Of a stretch of DNA of 64,000 nucleotides, positions 20,346-30,175 are shown piece by piece. A program made the position numbers and the translations under genes. The stretch is taken from the NCBI RefSeq assembly GCF_001425865.1, contig NZ_LMDS01000007.1, positions 161,676 through 225,675 on the forward strand. Direction: 5' to 3'. Positions within the stretch are counted from its first letter, which is position 1. Each line of letters starts with the position of its first letter. The DNA comes from Rhizobacter sp. Root404. GTDB lineage: Bacteria > Pseudomonadota > Gammaproteobacteria > Burkholderiales > Burkholderiaceae_C. Below the pieces are notes generated by a model. It was not told the origin of the DNA. It did not search any database and saw only the letters and a list, made by a program, of their open reading frames with translations.

Positions 20346-23300
20346 TCAGCGCGCGCGCCGCGGGCGCTTGGCGGGCGCCGCCGCCTTCTTGCGAGCGGGC
20401 GTCGCCACAGGCGATTTCTTCGCGGGCGCCCTCGGCACGGCTGTTTTCTTGACGCCGGGCTTCTTCGCCGCCGGCGCGGGCGCGGCCGGCCCATGGGCCG
20501 TTGCCGCATGCGGCCGATCCCGCCGCGGCGCGCGGCCGGGCTGGACGCGCTGCACCAGGTCGAGCAGCCGGGTCGCGGTGCGCGCCAGCGCCTCGTCGCC
20601 GAAGCGCAGCACCGAGAGTGCATCGCACAGCCGCGACATCAGCTCCATCTGCGACACCATCGCCTCGATCTGCGATGGCTTGACGGTGATGTTCAGCATC
20701 GCGTCGGCATATGCGCGTGCGACCTCCTCGAACACCGCGCGGCCGGCCTCGCCGGACTGGCTGAACTGGCCGTCGAGCACGCGTTCGATCAGCAGCGCCT
20801 CCGGCTGCGTGACCGCGTCCCACAGGTTCGGCGTGGTGTTGAAGCCTTGCTCGGCGGCACGCCGGCACTGCTGCGCCAGTTCGACCGCGGCGCCGAGGTT
20901 GTCCGGGCTCGCCCAATCGGTCAATGCGTCCAGCGCCAGCCGGTTCAGCGCGTGGTACGGGCTGAAGCCGTCGCTGCCCGGGCTGCCCTCGCCGCTCTGG
21001 TAGGCGGCGATGGCGCGCAGCAGGCAGTCCTCCATCGCATGGCGCACGGCGTCCTTCGCGGCCTCGTCCAGACTCCCTGCGAGCAGCCGGCGCGCATGGT
21101 ACGTGGCCTTGTGCTTCAGCGCGCTGCCGCGCAGCGCGGCGCGCTCGCGGTGCGGCGCCAGCGCCGGTGCGCGCACGGCGTCGGAAGCGCCGGCCCCCTG
21201 CGCAGCCTCGGCCGCCTGCTCGGCGTTGCGCACCACCGCATCGAGGCCGTCGAGGCGCTCCAGCGCCACGTCCATCAAACGCGCCGCTTCATGCGCGCCC
21301 GGTTCACCGGCGCGTCCGGGCACGATCTCGGCCTCGGCGCGCTGCTCGCCGAGCTTGATCTCGACGTTGGCAAGCTTCTCGATGTCCTGGATCGGCACCA
21401 GGCCGGTCGTGTCGACAGCCTGCACCGCGCGCAGCAGGCACTCGCGCGCCAGCTCGTACTGGCCGAGTTCGAACCAGGTGCGGCCGAGCGCCGACTGCAA
21501 CTGCGGCAAGTACTGCCAGCTTGGCGGGCAGCGCTCGCGCAGCAGCACGTCGATCGCGGTGGCCTGGCTGCGGCGTTCGGCGTCGGAGAGCTTGTCGCGG
21601 CGACGGGACAGGTCGGCGCGGCGGCGCGCCAACTCGTCGAGCAGTTCCTCCGGCGAGACGACGGGATCGCCGCCGGCGCCGGCCGGCGTGTCGGCGGCAC
21701 GCGGCTCGGCCAGCCAGCTCGGCTCGCCGTAGGCCTGGAACGCGCCCCAGGTGATGTCCTCGGGGTGTTCGCGCCAGACGGCCTCGCGCGCCTTGAACAC
21801 GGCCTCGCCGAACGGCAGCCGGTCGAGCAGCAGGCGCTCGTAGAAGCTCTGGCCGAAGAAACGCGCCGAGTCGTCGTTGACGGCCCAGCCGGCGACGATC
21901 ACGCAGCGCACCCCGATCTCGATCAGCTCGCGCGCGACGCTGGCCGCGAGCCGGTTGCCGCGGCCGCCGCCGCTGTCGATCTGGCCGAGGTGGCAGCAGT
22001 TCAGGAACACGAGATCGGGGACCGTCTCCATCGCCGCGATCTCGGCGGCGGTGATCAGCAGCCCGCCCGACAGCAGCACGCCGCTGCGGCGGCGACCGTC
22101 GACATGCGGCAGGTCGAACACGCCGTGCGCCGAGATGTGCAGGATGCGCCACGGCTGCGCGAACAGCTTGGTCAGCACGCGCGCAGCCAGCTGGTCGGGG
22201 CCGATGGCGGTCTCGACCTGGTAGCCCATGCTCGCGAGCACGCCGCCGACGGCCTCGGCCTCGGCCTGCGCGCCGGCCAGCGGCGGCGGGGCCTGCGTCG
22301 GCCGGCCTTCGAACAGCGGGAACGCGTCGGTGAAGCCGGCGACCGACGGGTTGCCGATCACTAGCGCGCGGCGCTCGATGCCCTGCCGCACCTGGTTGCG
22401 GAAGGTACCGGTGGTCAGCTGGCGAACGACCGCGGTGCGCAGCGCGAGCGGGCGCTTGTCGTCGTCGGCGCGGCCGCTCTCGTCGGCCAGCATCAGCTCC
22501 CAGGGCAGGTTGGCAGTGCAGCCGTCGACGACGAGCACGACGCGCGCGAGCTGACGCGCCGCGTCCTTGAAGTCGTGCGGCACCATCAGCTGGAACAGCA
22601 TGCGACCGAAGTCCTCGTTCCAGGTCGGGTTGTGGATCTGCTCGGCGACCAGCTGCTCGATCAGCCCGGGCTGGCGCTGCAGCGCGATCGACTCCGAGCG
22701 CGCGCGCTGGCCCACGTACGTGAAGCGCAGCCGGTCGGCAATCGGCGCCGGCATCCGCGCCAGCAGCGGCGGCGGCGCGCCCCGCGGCGGCTGGACATCC
22801 TGCTCGCCCTGGTCCGCGTCGGCAATGATCAGGCGCGGCCAGTAGCTCGAGCTGCGCTCGTCGGACAGGCGCAGCCGCATGCCCTCGCCTTGGGTGAGCT
22901 CGCTGCGGCACACGAGCATCGCGCCGTGCTTGGTGGCGAGCGTCGCGAGTTGCGGCGCGAGCTTGCGCAGCGCGTAGACGGCGCTGATCGCCGTGTCGAT
23001 GTAGAGCTCGACGATGTCGAGCCGGTCGATGTGAATCGCCAGCCCCGTGGTCTCGAAGAACTTGGCGTTGGCCTGCATCACGCCACGCACCAGCGCCTCG
23101 ACCGATGCGGCGACGGTCAGGTTGGCCGACGAGTTGAAGCCGATCAGCAGCGTGGCGAGCGGCACCTTGCGCGGCGCGTTGCCGAGCACGTCGATCACCT
23201 GCAGCAGGTAGCGCAGCGCGCCGGTGCGCACCGCGTCGGTCAGGTCGAGCGGGCTCAGTGCCCGGTCGTACGAGCCGAGGCCGGTGACGACCGCCCCGCT

Positions 23301-26300
23301 CAGGCTGCCGCGCCGGCGCTCCAGTTCGTTCGGCACGCGCAGCACCACCGTGGCGGTGCCGCGTGCACCGGCGTACATGCCCAGGCTGTAGCGCTCGCTG
23401 AGGTCGTTGTCGAGCAGCTCGCGGTCGATCAGCGATTCGGCGCCGGCGATCGGATCGCGCTCGTAATGGCCGACCATGATCGGCTGCGAGATGAAGCGCA
23501 GGTCCATCGCCCGCACGCTGACTTCGAGTCGGCGCTTCGGCCGCGGCGGCACGCGGTTGCGACGCGAGCCGCCCATCAGGCCGCGCTGCAGCGCGTCGGG
23601 GTCGTCGGCGGTCGGCGGGCCGGCGTCGTAGGTGATCGGCATTGGCTGCTGGATCGCGCGCACCGCCGGCGGGCTGGTGCTCAGCCGTGCGGTCGAGCCG
23701 GCGCTGAGCAGGTCGGCCAGCGCCTCGAAGTATTCCTTGGTCGACGGCAGGTCGCCGTGGGCCGCCGGCAGGTAGTAGTAGCGGCCGATGCCGCCGATGC
23801 GGCCCGACTCCCAGCTCACGGTGCCGTCACCGCGCGTGGTGCCGACCATCTTGAGGCGCACGCCGCCGCGACCATCGGGCTCCTCGCGCACGCCGCAGGG
23901 CGTGTTCGGCGCGACGCCGAAGACGTAGATGCACTTGCTCTCGTACTCGGTCGGCAGCTTCGGCGTGTCCAGGCCATCGGCGGCCCACAGCCAGCTCGCC
24001 TGGTCGAGCACGTCCTGCGCCGGCGTGCCGGTATGGTGGTCGCCGAACCAGAGATCGGTGACCTTGTCCTTCAGCGCGACCCAGGTGTCGGCCTGCTGGT
24101 AGGCGTAGTGGCCGCCGCCCCCTTCCAGCCCCTGGAACATGTCGACGAAACCGGGCTTGGGCAGCAGCTGCAGCGCGCCGCGGAAGCCGGCGACGATGTC
24201 GAGCACCTGCTGCATGTCGTGCCGCATGTCGAGCCGCACCAGCGTGCGCAGCGTGTCGCCCTTGCCGAGCACGTTCTCGACCATCGAGTGCGCGCCCTGG
24301 TTCGGCGTGCCCAGCATCACGAAGCGCGCGCCGTCGCGCGCCATCAGCGCGTCGATCACCGAACGGCGCTTGTGGATCGTCGCACGCACCACCAGCCCGC
24401 CCATGCTGTGCGCGAGCAGGCGGATCGGCTGCTGCGTCTCCTTCATCAGGCGGTCGAGGAACTCGCCGAAACGTTCGGCCAGCACGTCGAGCGGCTGGCG
24501 CCAGTCGTACGGGAACGGCTCGACGCGGTGGCTCGCGGCCAGGTGCTCGCAGACCTTGCCGTAGAACATCGCGAACAGCGATTCGGCCTCGACCGACGGC
24601 TCGCCCCAGGCGATCTTCGCGAGGCCGCCGGAAGCGATGTCCAGCGGATCGAACCAGACCCGGTCGCGCCCGGCGGCCTGCAGGTGCGAGCCCATCACGC
24701 CCGGCAGCACGACGACGACCGGGCGGTCCGCCGCCGACGCGTCGCGACTCGGCGCGGAATTGGCCAGCGCCTGGGCGAACTCGTTCGGCGTGGGCAGGCC
24801 GCGGAAGACGGTGAGCTCCGCCGGCTCGCGCACCATCAGCCAGTCGCGCAGCGCCGCGCGGGTGTCGATGTTGGCGAAGTAGCGAAAATGCGAGACATCC
24901 GCGCCGCGGTCGAACAGCACGCGCGCCTCGGCCTTGGGCGCGATGCCGGCGAGCATCGACGTCGTGTTGACCACGAGGTCGTTGTCCTCGTTGTCGAACA
25001 GCAGGAAGTCGGTCAGCAGCACGCCGAGCCGGCGCAGCATGTTGCCGCCCTGGATGTCGCCGGCGATCACCGCCATCTGCGTGCCGGCGCGCACCGGCGC
25101 GTCGCGCAGCAGGCGGGCCATCGGCGAGTCGGGCAGCATCGCCTCGATGCCGGGCACGAGGTGGGCGTTGGTGCGGTTCTTCGCGATCTCGCAGACCACG
25201 CGCTTGAAGGCCGAGTAGATCGGGCTGCCGAAGAAGAACGGCACCAGGCCGATCAGGCTCAGGATGCCGCTCAGGAAGACATCGAGGTTGCCGCTCGCCA
25301 GCAGCGTGCCGGCCGCGGGGCTCGCGGCGCGCAGGTAGCGCTGGACGGTGATCTTGCGATCGGCGAGCACGTTGGCCAACACGCGCAACTGTGCCTGCTG
25401 CTCCTTGTGCGCCTTCTTCAGTTCGCCGATGACACGACGTGCTTCCTCGGGATCGGCATCGCCGGTGCCCTTGAACGCATAGGCGTAGTGGTCGATCAGC
25501 TTGTCGAACTCGCCCAGGCACAGCAGGTCGGCGACCAGCCCGCCGCGCGAGTGCGAGACCAGGCTGACCTGCGCGCCGCGTGGCAGCGCCTTCGCGAGAT
25601 CGATCGCGTTCTCGATCGGGCTTTGCGACAGCGTGCGGTGCTCGAACGCGAAGATGCCGCCGCTGTAGTGGCCGGCGAGCATGCCCCACAGGTCGCGGTC
25701 GCCGCTGCGCAGGTCGCCGAAGCTGCCGAGCGTGCTCGACGCGGTGCCGTGCACGAACACCAGCATCGGCCGCTCGGCCGCCGGGCGCGGCAGCAGCGGG
25801 TCGTTCAGATCGACCGCTTCCAGGTCGGTCGGCTTGCCGGTCGCGCCGATCCAGCGGTACAGGCCGGGCGGCTGGTCGAGCCGCTTCTCGATCGCGGCCA
25901 TCAGCGCCTTGGTGCCGGCCCAGGTTACGCCGAGCTCGAGCGGGTTCGGCACGTCGAGCAGCGCGTCGCGGATGATCGCGTCGGATTCCTGGCCGACCGC
26001 GAACGCGAACACCTTGCTGATCATCCCGCCGATCGCTTCGCCGAAGCCGCGCCCCGGCGCGGCGCCGTCGGCGCGCAGCTTCTCGAGCAGGATCGCGCCG
26101 TCGGCGGCAATCATCTCCGGATGGGTGAGCTGCAGCGACGCGCGCAGCCGCTCGGCGCCGGTGATCAGCGTGCTGCCATCGGCGAGTTCGAGCACGACGA
26201 TCTCGCCGGGCGCGGCGTCGTGCGCCTGCGGCGCCGCGTTGACCACGTCGCGCGCCGCCGGGCCGACGTCGAATGCTGCCTGCGGAAGCAGGTAGCCGTC

Positions 26301-26420
26301 GGGCAGGAAGATGTCGTCGGCGCGACCCGCAGCGCGCGTGCTGCGGTTCAACAGCGGCGGGCGATCGCGATCGGCGACCTGGCCGACGAGACGGATCGGG
26401 ACGGTGCGGTCGGTGGCCAC
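20346..26420 (-). CDS. Giant multidomain protein: two alpha/beta-hydrolases + CHAT protease + helical region + lysine-rich tail
   Basis: 2024 residues. Domains in order: first alpha/beta-hydrolase (about 215-460; LVFVHGTASS, nucleophile elbow VSHSRGG with Ser291); second, LCAT-like hydrolase (about 565-800; LPGVMGSHL, LLAHSMGG with Ser672, LGTPNQGAHS); an uncharacterised alpha/beta region (about 960-1200; GAVVTGLGSYDRALSPLDL); CHAT domain (about 1250-1570) with LHISAHG (His1432) and VFLNCCHLGQ (Cys1476), the caspase-type dyad; a helical, possibly TPR-like region (1590-1955); and an H1-like PAKK/KKAAAPAKR tail (1980-2024). The start is GTG, six bases after the metacaspase stop, so the two are coupled. 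No signal peptide. Likely an effector; the substrate is unknown. Confidence 0.88.
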   Translation of the reverse strand: MATDRTVPIRLVGQVADRDRPPLLNRSTRAAGRADDIFLPDGYLLPQAAFDVGPAARDVVNAAPQAHDAAPGEIVVLELADGSTLITGAERLRASLQLTHPEMIAADGAILLEKLRADGAAPGRGFGEAIGGMISKVFAFAVGQESDAIIRDALLDVPNPLELGVTWAGTKALMAAIEKRLDQPPGLYRWIGATGKPTDLEAVDLNDPLLPRPAAERPMLVFVHGTASSTLGSFGDLRSGDRDLWGMLAGHYSGGIFAFEHRTLSQSPIENAIDLAKALPRGAQVSLVSHSRGGLVADLLCLGEFDKLIDHYAYAFKGTGDADPEEARRVIGELKKAHKEQQAQLRVLANVLADRKITVQRYLRAASPAAGTLLASGNLDVFLSGILSLIGLVPFFFGSPIYSAFKRVVCEIAKNRTNAHLVPGIEAMLPDSPMARLLRDAPVRAGTQMAVIAGDIQGGNMLRRLGVLLTDFLLFDNEDNDLVVNTTSMLAGIAPKAEARVLFDRGADVSHFRYFANIDTRAALRDWLMVREPAELTVFRGLPTPNEFAQALANSAPSRDASAADRPVVVVLPGVMGSHLQAAGRDRVWFDPLDIASGGLAKIAWGEPSVEAESLFAMFYGKVCEHLAASHRVEPFPYDWRQPLDVLAERFGEFLDRLMKETQQPIRLLAHSMGGLVVRATIHKRRSVIDALMARDGARFVMLGTPNQGAHSMVENVLGKGDTLRTLVRLDMRHDMQQVLDIVAGFRGALQLLPKPGFVDMFQGLEGGGGHYAYQQADTWVALKDKVTDLWFGDHHTGTPAQDVLDQASWLWAADGLDTPKLPTEYESKCIYVFGVAPNTPCGVREEPDGRGGVRLKMVGTTRGDGTVSWESGRIGGIGRYYYLPAAHGDLPSTKEYFEALADLLSAGSTARLSTSPPAVRAIQQPMPITYDAGPPTADDPDALQRGLMGGSRRNRVPPRPKRRLEVSVRAMDLRFISQPIMVGHYERDPIAGAESLIDRELLDNDLSERYSLGMYAGARGTATVVLRVPNELERRRGSLSGAVVTGLGSYDRALSPLDLTDAVRTGALRYLLQVIDVLGNAPRKVPLATLLIGFNSSANLTVAASVEALVRGVMQANAKFFETTGLAIHIDRLDIVELYIDTAISAVYALRKLAPQLATLATKHGAMLVCRSELTQGEGMRLRLSDERSSSYWPRLIIADADQGEQDVQPPRGAPPPLLARMPAPIADRLRFTYVGQRARSESIALQRQPGLIEQLVAEQIHNPTWNEDFGRMLFQLMVPHDFKDAARQLARVVLVVDGCTANLPWELMLADESGRADDDKRPLALRTAVVRQLTTGTFRNQVRQGIERRALVIGNPSVAGFTDAFPLFEGRPTQAPPPLAGAQAEAEAVGGVLASMGYQVETAIGPDQLAARVLTKLFAQPWRILHISAHGVFDLPHVDGRRRSGVLLSGGLLITAAEIAAMETVPDLVFLNCCHLGQIDSGGGRGNRLAASVARELIEIGVRCVIVAGWAVNDDSARFFGQSFYERLLLDRLPFGEAVFKAREAVWREHPEDITWGAFQAYGEPSWLAEPRAADTPAGAGGDPVVSPEELLDELARRRADLSRRRDKLSDAERRSQATAIDVLLRERCPPSWQYLPQLQSALGRTWFELGQYELARECLLRAVQAVDTTGLVPIQDIEKLANVEIKLGEQRAEAEIVPGRAGEPGAHEAARLMDVALERLDGLDAVVRNAEQAAEAAQGAGASDAVRAPALAPHRERAALRGSALKHKATYHARRLLAGSLDEAAKDAVRHAMEDCLLRAIAAYQSGEGSPGSDGFSPYHALNRLALDALTDWASPDNLGAAVELAQQCRRAAEQGFNTTPNLWDAVTQPEALLIERVLDGQFSQSGEAGRAVFEEVARAYADAMLNITVKPSQIEAMVSQMELMSRLCDALSVLRFGDEALARTATRLLDLVQRVQPGRAPRRDRPHAATAHGPAAPAPAAKKPGVKKTAVPRAPAKKSPVATPARKKAAAPAKRPRRAR

Positions 26421-26426
26421 AGCGCG

Positions 26427-27335
<909 letters not shown>

Positions 27336-27402
27336 GGTGAGCCTCCGAGGCGACGAGTGCGCGGCATGATCGGCGTCGCCCCAGGACACCGGAAGCCCTA
27401 GT

Positions 27403-28002
27403 TCATGGGGCGCCGCGAGGCACCGCGACCAGCACGCGCGTGTCGATCCACGTGATGCGATTCGTCCGTCGCATCACCTCGCGCACCAGGTGCGCCGTGC
27501 CGCCGGGTCCATCGCCCTGCAACGCACCATCCCACAGGCACACGAAGCGTAGCCGCTGTACACCGTGCGCGAGCGCGGCAGCGAGTAACCAGAGGTTGCA
27601 GCGCTCGAGCGGATCGAGCTGCGTGTTCGCGTCGGCAGGCATGACGCGCGGCGGTTCGGCGAGCCGGGCGCGCACCGCGTGATAGCGCGCGAGCCAGTGA
27701 TGCGAGCCCGCTGCGCCGGCGACCGAATGCGCGATGAACGCCTCCTCGGGCTCGGGCAGCATCAACTGCAGCGGCACGCGGCGCGCGAGGCAGGCCTCGG
27801 CAAACAGCAGATCGCCGCCGTTCGCCCCTTGCGTCAGCGCGAGGTCGGTCGGGCCGGCGTCGAGCGCCTGGAGGGCGGCGGCGATCGCCGCCGCGGCCGC
27901 ATCGACGCACGACGGCGGCAACCGCTGCGCCACGCGCCCGGGCTCGTCGACGCGGTGCCCCGAGAACAGCAGCACCTGACGTGGCACCGCACCGATCGAC
28001 AT
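27403..28002 (-). CDS. SLOG-like (Rossmann) protein, putative nucleotide-binding
   Basis: 199 residues. The visible pattern is LLFSGHRVDEPGR near the N-terminus, then LALTQGANGGDLLFAEACLARRVPLQLMLPEPEEAF (about 54-89), a glycine-rich loop followed by an acidic residue and a strand, as in SLOG/DprA-type Rossmannoid domains. The same arrangement is found in proteins attached to nucleotide cyclases and conflict systems. It starts one base after the upstream membrane protein's stop, so it is strongly coupled. A role in sensing or handling a nucleotide signal is inferred; the family call itself is tentative. Confidence 0.6.
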   Translation of the reverse strand: MSIGAVPRQVLLFSGHRVDEPGRVAQRLPPSCVDAAAAAIAAALQALDAGPTDLALTQGANGGDLLFAEACLARRVPLQLMLPEPEEAFIAHSVAGAAGSHHWLARYHAVRARLAEPPRVMPADANTQLDPLERCNLWLLAAALAHGVQRLRFVCLWDGALQGDGPGGTAHLVREVMRRTNRITWIDTRVLVAVPRGAP

Positions 28003-28003
28003 G

Positions 28004-29563
28004 CTAGGCCGCGGCTCCGAACAGGTGCGGGAGCACCGCGCGTTGCGGCGCAGCGCCGGCGAGCGGCGTCTCGACCCAGTGGAAACGCCCGGGCGGCGCA
28101 CCGGCCGCAGCCTCCGCCGCAGCGGCACGGTCGGTCGTGCCGTCGATCAACACGACGACACGCAACGGGCGCGGCGCGCGTGCGAGCGTCTCGAGCTCGA
28201 ACACGCAGCCGGCGTTGCGGGCCTGAAAGCCGCGCAGGTCCATCAGCACCACGTCGCTGCGGTGCACCAGAGCCCGCAACGCGTGCTGCCAGGTCGAGTC
28301 GTGGCAATAGCACTCGTTGACGCGGTAACGGCGGTCCGCGTCGGGGGTCGGGTCGAACGCGGCCAGGCGCAGCGGCACCTCGGCCGGCGTGCGGATGAAG
28401 CGCGACGCGAGATCGCCGTCGAGGAACACGAACAGGTCGTCGGCGTCCAGCGTGCGGTCGGCCAGGTCGGTGCCAGCGATCAGCACGGTGGGACCGCTGA
28501 GGCGCCAGCGCTCGATGACGTGATCGAACAGCGCCTGCACCTGCGCGTCGTGCTGGAACACGCGCAGCACCAGCAGGGTCGGCGGGTGGGCCGGCGCAGC
28601 CTGCGCACGTGCGTAGATCGCCATGGCCAGCGGCACCCACGCCAGCGGCAGCAGCATCGCGATACCGGCCACGCCGGCATGGCTCGCCACCGACAGCGCC
28701 TGCAGCAGCTGCGAGATCGCCCAGACCGAGCCGAACATCACCATCAGGTCGGACAGCTGCTTGCGCGCGTAGGCCCGCGCCAGCCAGCGTCCGAGCCGCT
28801 GCACCGGCCACCAGGCGAGCAGCCACGGCAGCAGCGCGAACAGCGCGATCACCGCCGGCGCGCCGAGCCAGCCCGGCAGGCTCGCGATCCAGGGCGAGCG
28901 CCGCTCGACCAGCAGCGCGAGCACATCGACCCCGGCCATGGAGACCCACATGAGCAGCATGAACAGCGGCAGCAGCCACGGGGCGGCCGCGCGCGTGGCG
29001 CTGTGGCCGAAGATCAGCGCGACGATCGCCAGGCCCGGACCGATCTCGACCGCGAGCGCCAGCAGCAGTTCGAGCGGGCGCGGCTCGATCGAGCGCCACA
29101 GCATCACCGCAAAGCAGAACAGCACCCACAGCGCAAGCGCGCCCAGCAGCCGCGGCCAGGACCAGCGGTGCATCAGCCCGATCGCCGGGATCACCGGCCA
29201 CAGGTGCATCAGCGCCAGCACCGCCGCGCGCTTCGGTGCGAACGGTTCGCCGGGGAAGGCGAGCAGCAGCCACAGCGTCGCACTGCTCGCGGCGATCAGC
29301 ACCGACATCACGCCCAGCCACAGCGTGAGCCGCGCTGCGGCGCGGCGGTTGTCCGCGAACGATGCCGCGAAAGGTGGCGACCGCGTCTGCGCCGCTTCCG
29401 GGTCGCCGATCGGCGCCGCGTCGTCGACGGCCAAGGTGGCCGGTGCGCTCATCAGCCGGCGCATCGCGCTGCGGTAGCGGCGCGCCAGCGCCCACGCGCT
29501 GGCGCACGCCAGCAGCAAGGCGGCGAGCAGGATGAACGCGATCTGGCCAGTGGAGACGAGCAT
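28004..29563 (-). CDS. Polytopic membrane protein with C-terminal TIR/Rossmann-like domain
   Basis: 519 residues. A first hydrophobic helix (about 8-26) is followed by a polar linker, then about eight membrane segments between 78 and 320. The C-terminal soluble domain (about 329-519) has TLLVLRVFQHDAQVQALFDHVIERW, TVLIAGTDLADRT, DDLFVFLDGDL, a conserved-looking YRVNECYCHDSTW and SDVVLMDLRGFQARNAGCVFELETL. The last block resembles the alphaD/E region of TIR-like domains. Function is unknown; membrane disruption or membrane-bound sensing would fit its place beside caspase and CHAT genes. Confidence 0.65.
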   Translation of the reverse strand: MLVSTGQIAFILLAALLLACASAWALARRYRSAMRRLMSAPATLAVDDAAPIGDPEAAQTRSPPFAASFADNRRAAARLTLWLGVMSVLIAASSATLWLLLAFPGEPFAPKRAAVLALMHLWPVIPAIGLMHRWSWPRLLGALALWVLFCFAVMLWRSIEPRPLELLLALAVEIGPGLAIVALIFGHSATRAAAPWLLPLFMLLMWVSMAGVDVLALLVERRSPWIASLPGWLGAPAVIALFALLPWLLAWWPVQRLGRWLARAYARKQLSDLMVMFGSVWAISQLLQALSVASHAGVAGIAMLLPLAWVPLAMAIYARAQAAPAHPPTLLVLRVFQHDAQVQALFDHVIERWRLSGPTVLIAGTDLADRTLDADDLFVFLDGDLASRFIRTPAEVPLRLAAFDPTPDADRRYRVNECYCHDSTWQHALRALVHRSDVVLMDLRGFQARNAGCVFELETLARAPRPLRVVVLIDGTTDRAAAAEAAAGAPPGRFHWVETPLAGAAPQRAVLPHLFGAAA

Positions 29564-29638
29564 GAGGCGCGGCGGAGGGCGCGCGCATCCTGGACCGGCC
29601 CCGGCAGCGCGTCAATCCCGCGCCGGGCCGCGCTGCGA

Positions 29639-30061
29639 TCAGTTCTCCTTCGCGGGCTCCGGCGCGACGTCTCGCGTGTGGGCGAGCCAGTCGGCCAGTT
29701 CGCCGGCGAGCGCCTCGCCGGCGTCCCGGCGGATCTCGACCGGCAGCACCGTGCCGCCGTCGAACAGCAACTGCAGGCGCACGCGGTCGCGGTGCTGCGA
29801 GCTGTCCTCGACGCCGACGGCGAAGCACTCCAGCGCCGGCTCCATCGTGTCTCGCGAGCGGCGCGCACGCGCCGTGGTCTGCAGCAGCGAGATCGCCACG
29901 GCGGCGGCGAGTTCGGTGGTGATCGCGATCTCGAGCGGCGAGCGCGTGTCGCCGCTGCGCGCCTGCCCGGTCACGATGATGGCGGCGCCGTCGGCGGCCG
30001 CCTGCACGTCGTGCACCGCGGCGATCGCCAGGCTCAACGGCGTCGGTTCGCTCGCGCTCAT
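29639..30061 (-). CDS. Small protein of unknown function, first gene of the caspase/CHAT cluster
   Basis: 140 residues, soluble, with no recognised family. It reads as two similar strand-helix units: AAIIVTGQA...LEIAITTELAAAVAISLLQ and RLQLLFDGGTVLPVEIRRDAGEALAGELADWLA. The start at 30061 is chosen over a basic upstream extension to 30136. It lies 75 bases before the membrane protein and on the same strand. It could be the constant small partner found in some effector-associated conflict operons, but no sequence match supports that directly. Confidence 0.6.
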   Translation of the reverse strand: MSASEPTPLSLAIAAVHDVQAAADGAAIIVTGQARSGDTRSPLEIAITTELAAAVAISLLQTTARARRSRDTMEPALECFAVGVEDSSQHRDRVRLQLLFDGGTVLPVEIRRDAGEALAGELADWLAHTRDVAPEPAKEN

Positions 30062-30175
30062 GATGGTCTGCTTTCTGATCCCATGAGCGCAATTCTTCGC
30101 GTGTCGCGCCGCGGCGGGAATCCGGCGGTGGCGCATTTGCGGGTAGGTCGCGTCCGACGGCGCGCGCCGCTCGCC

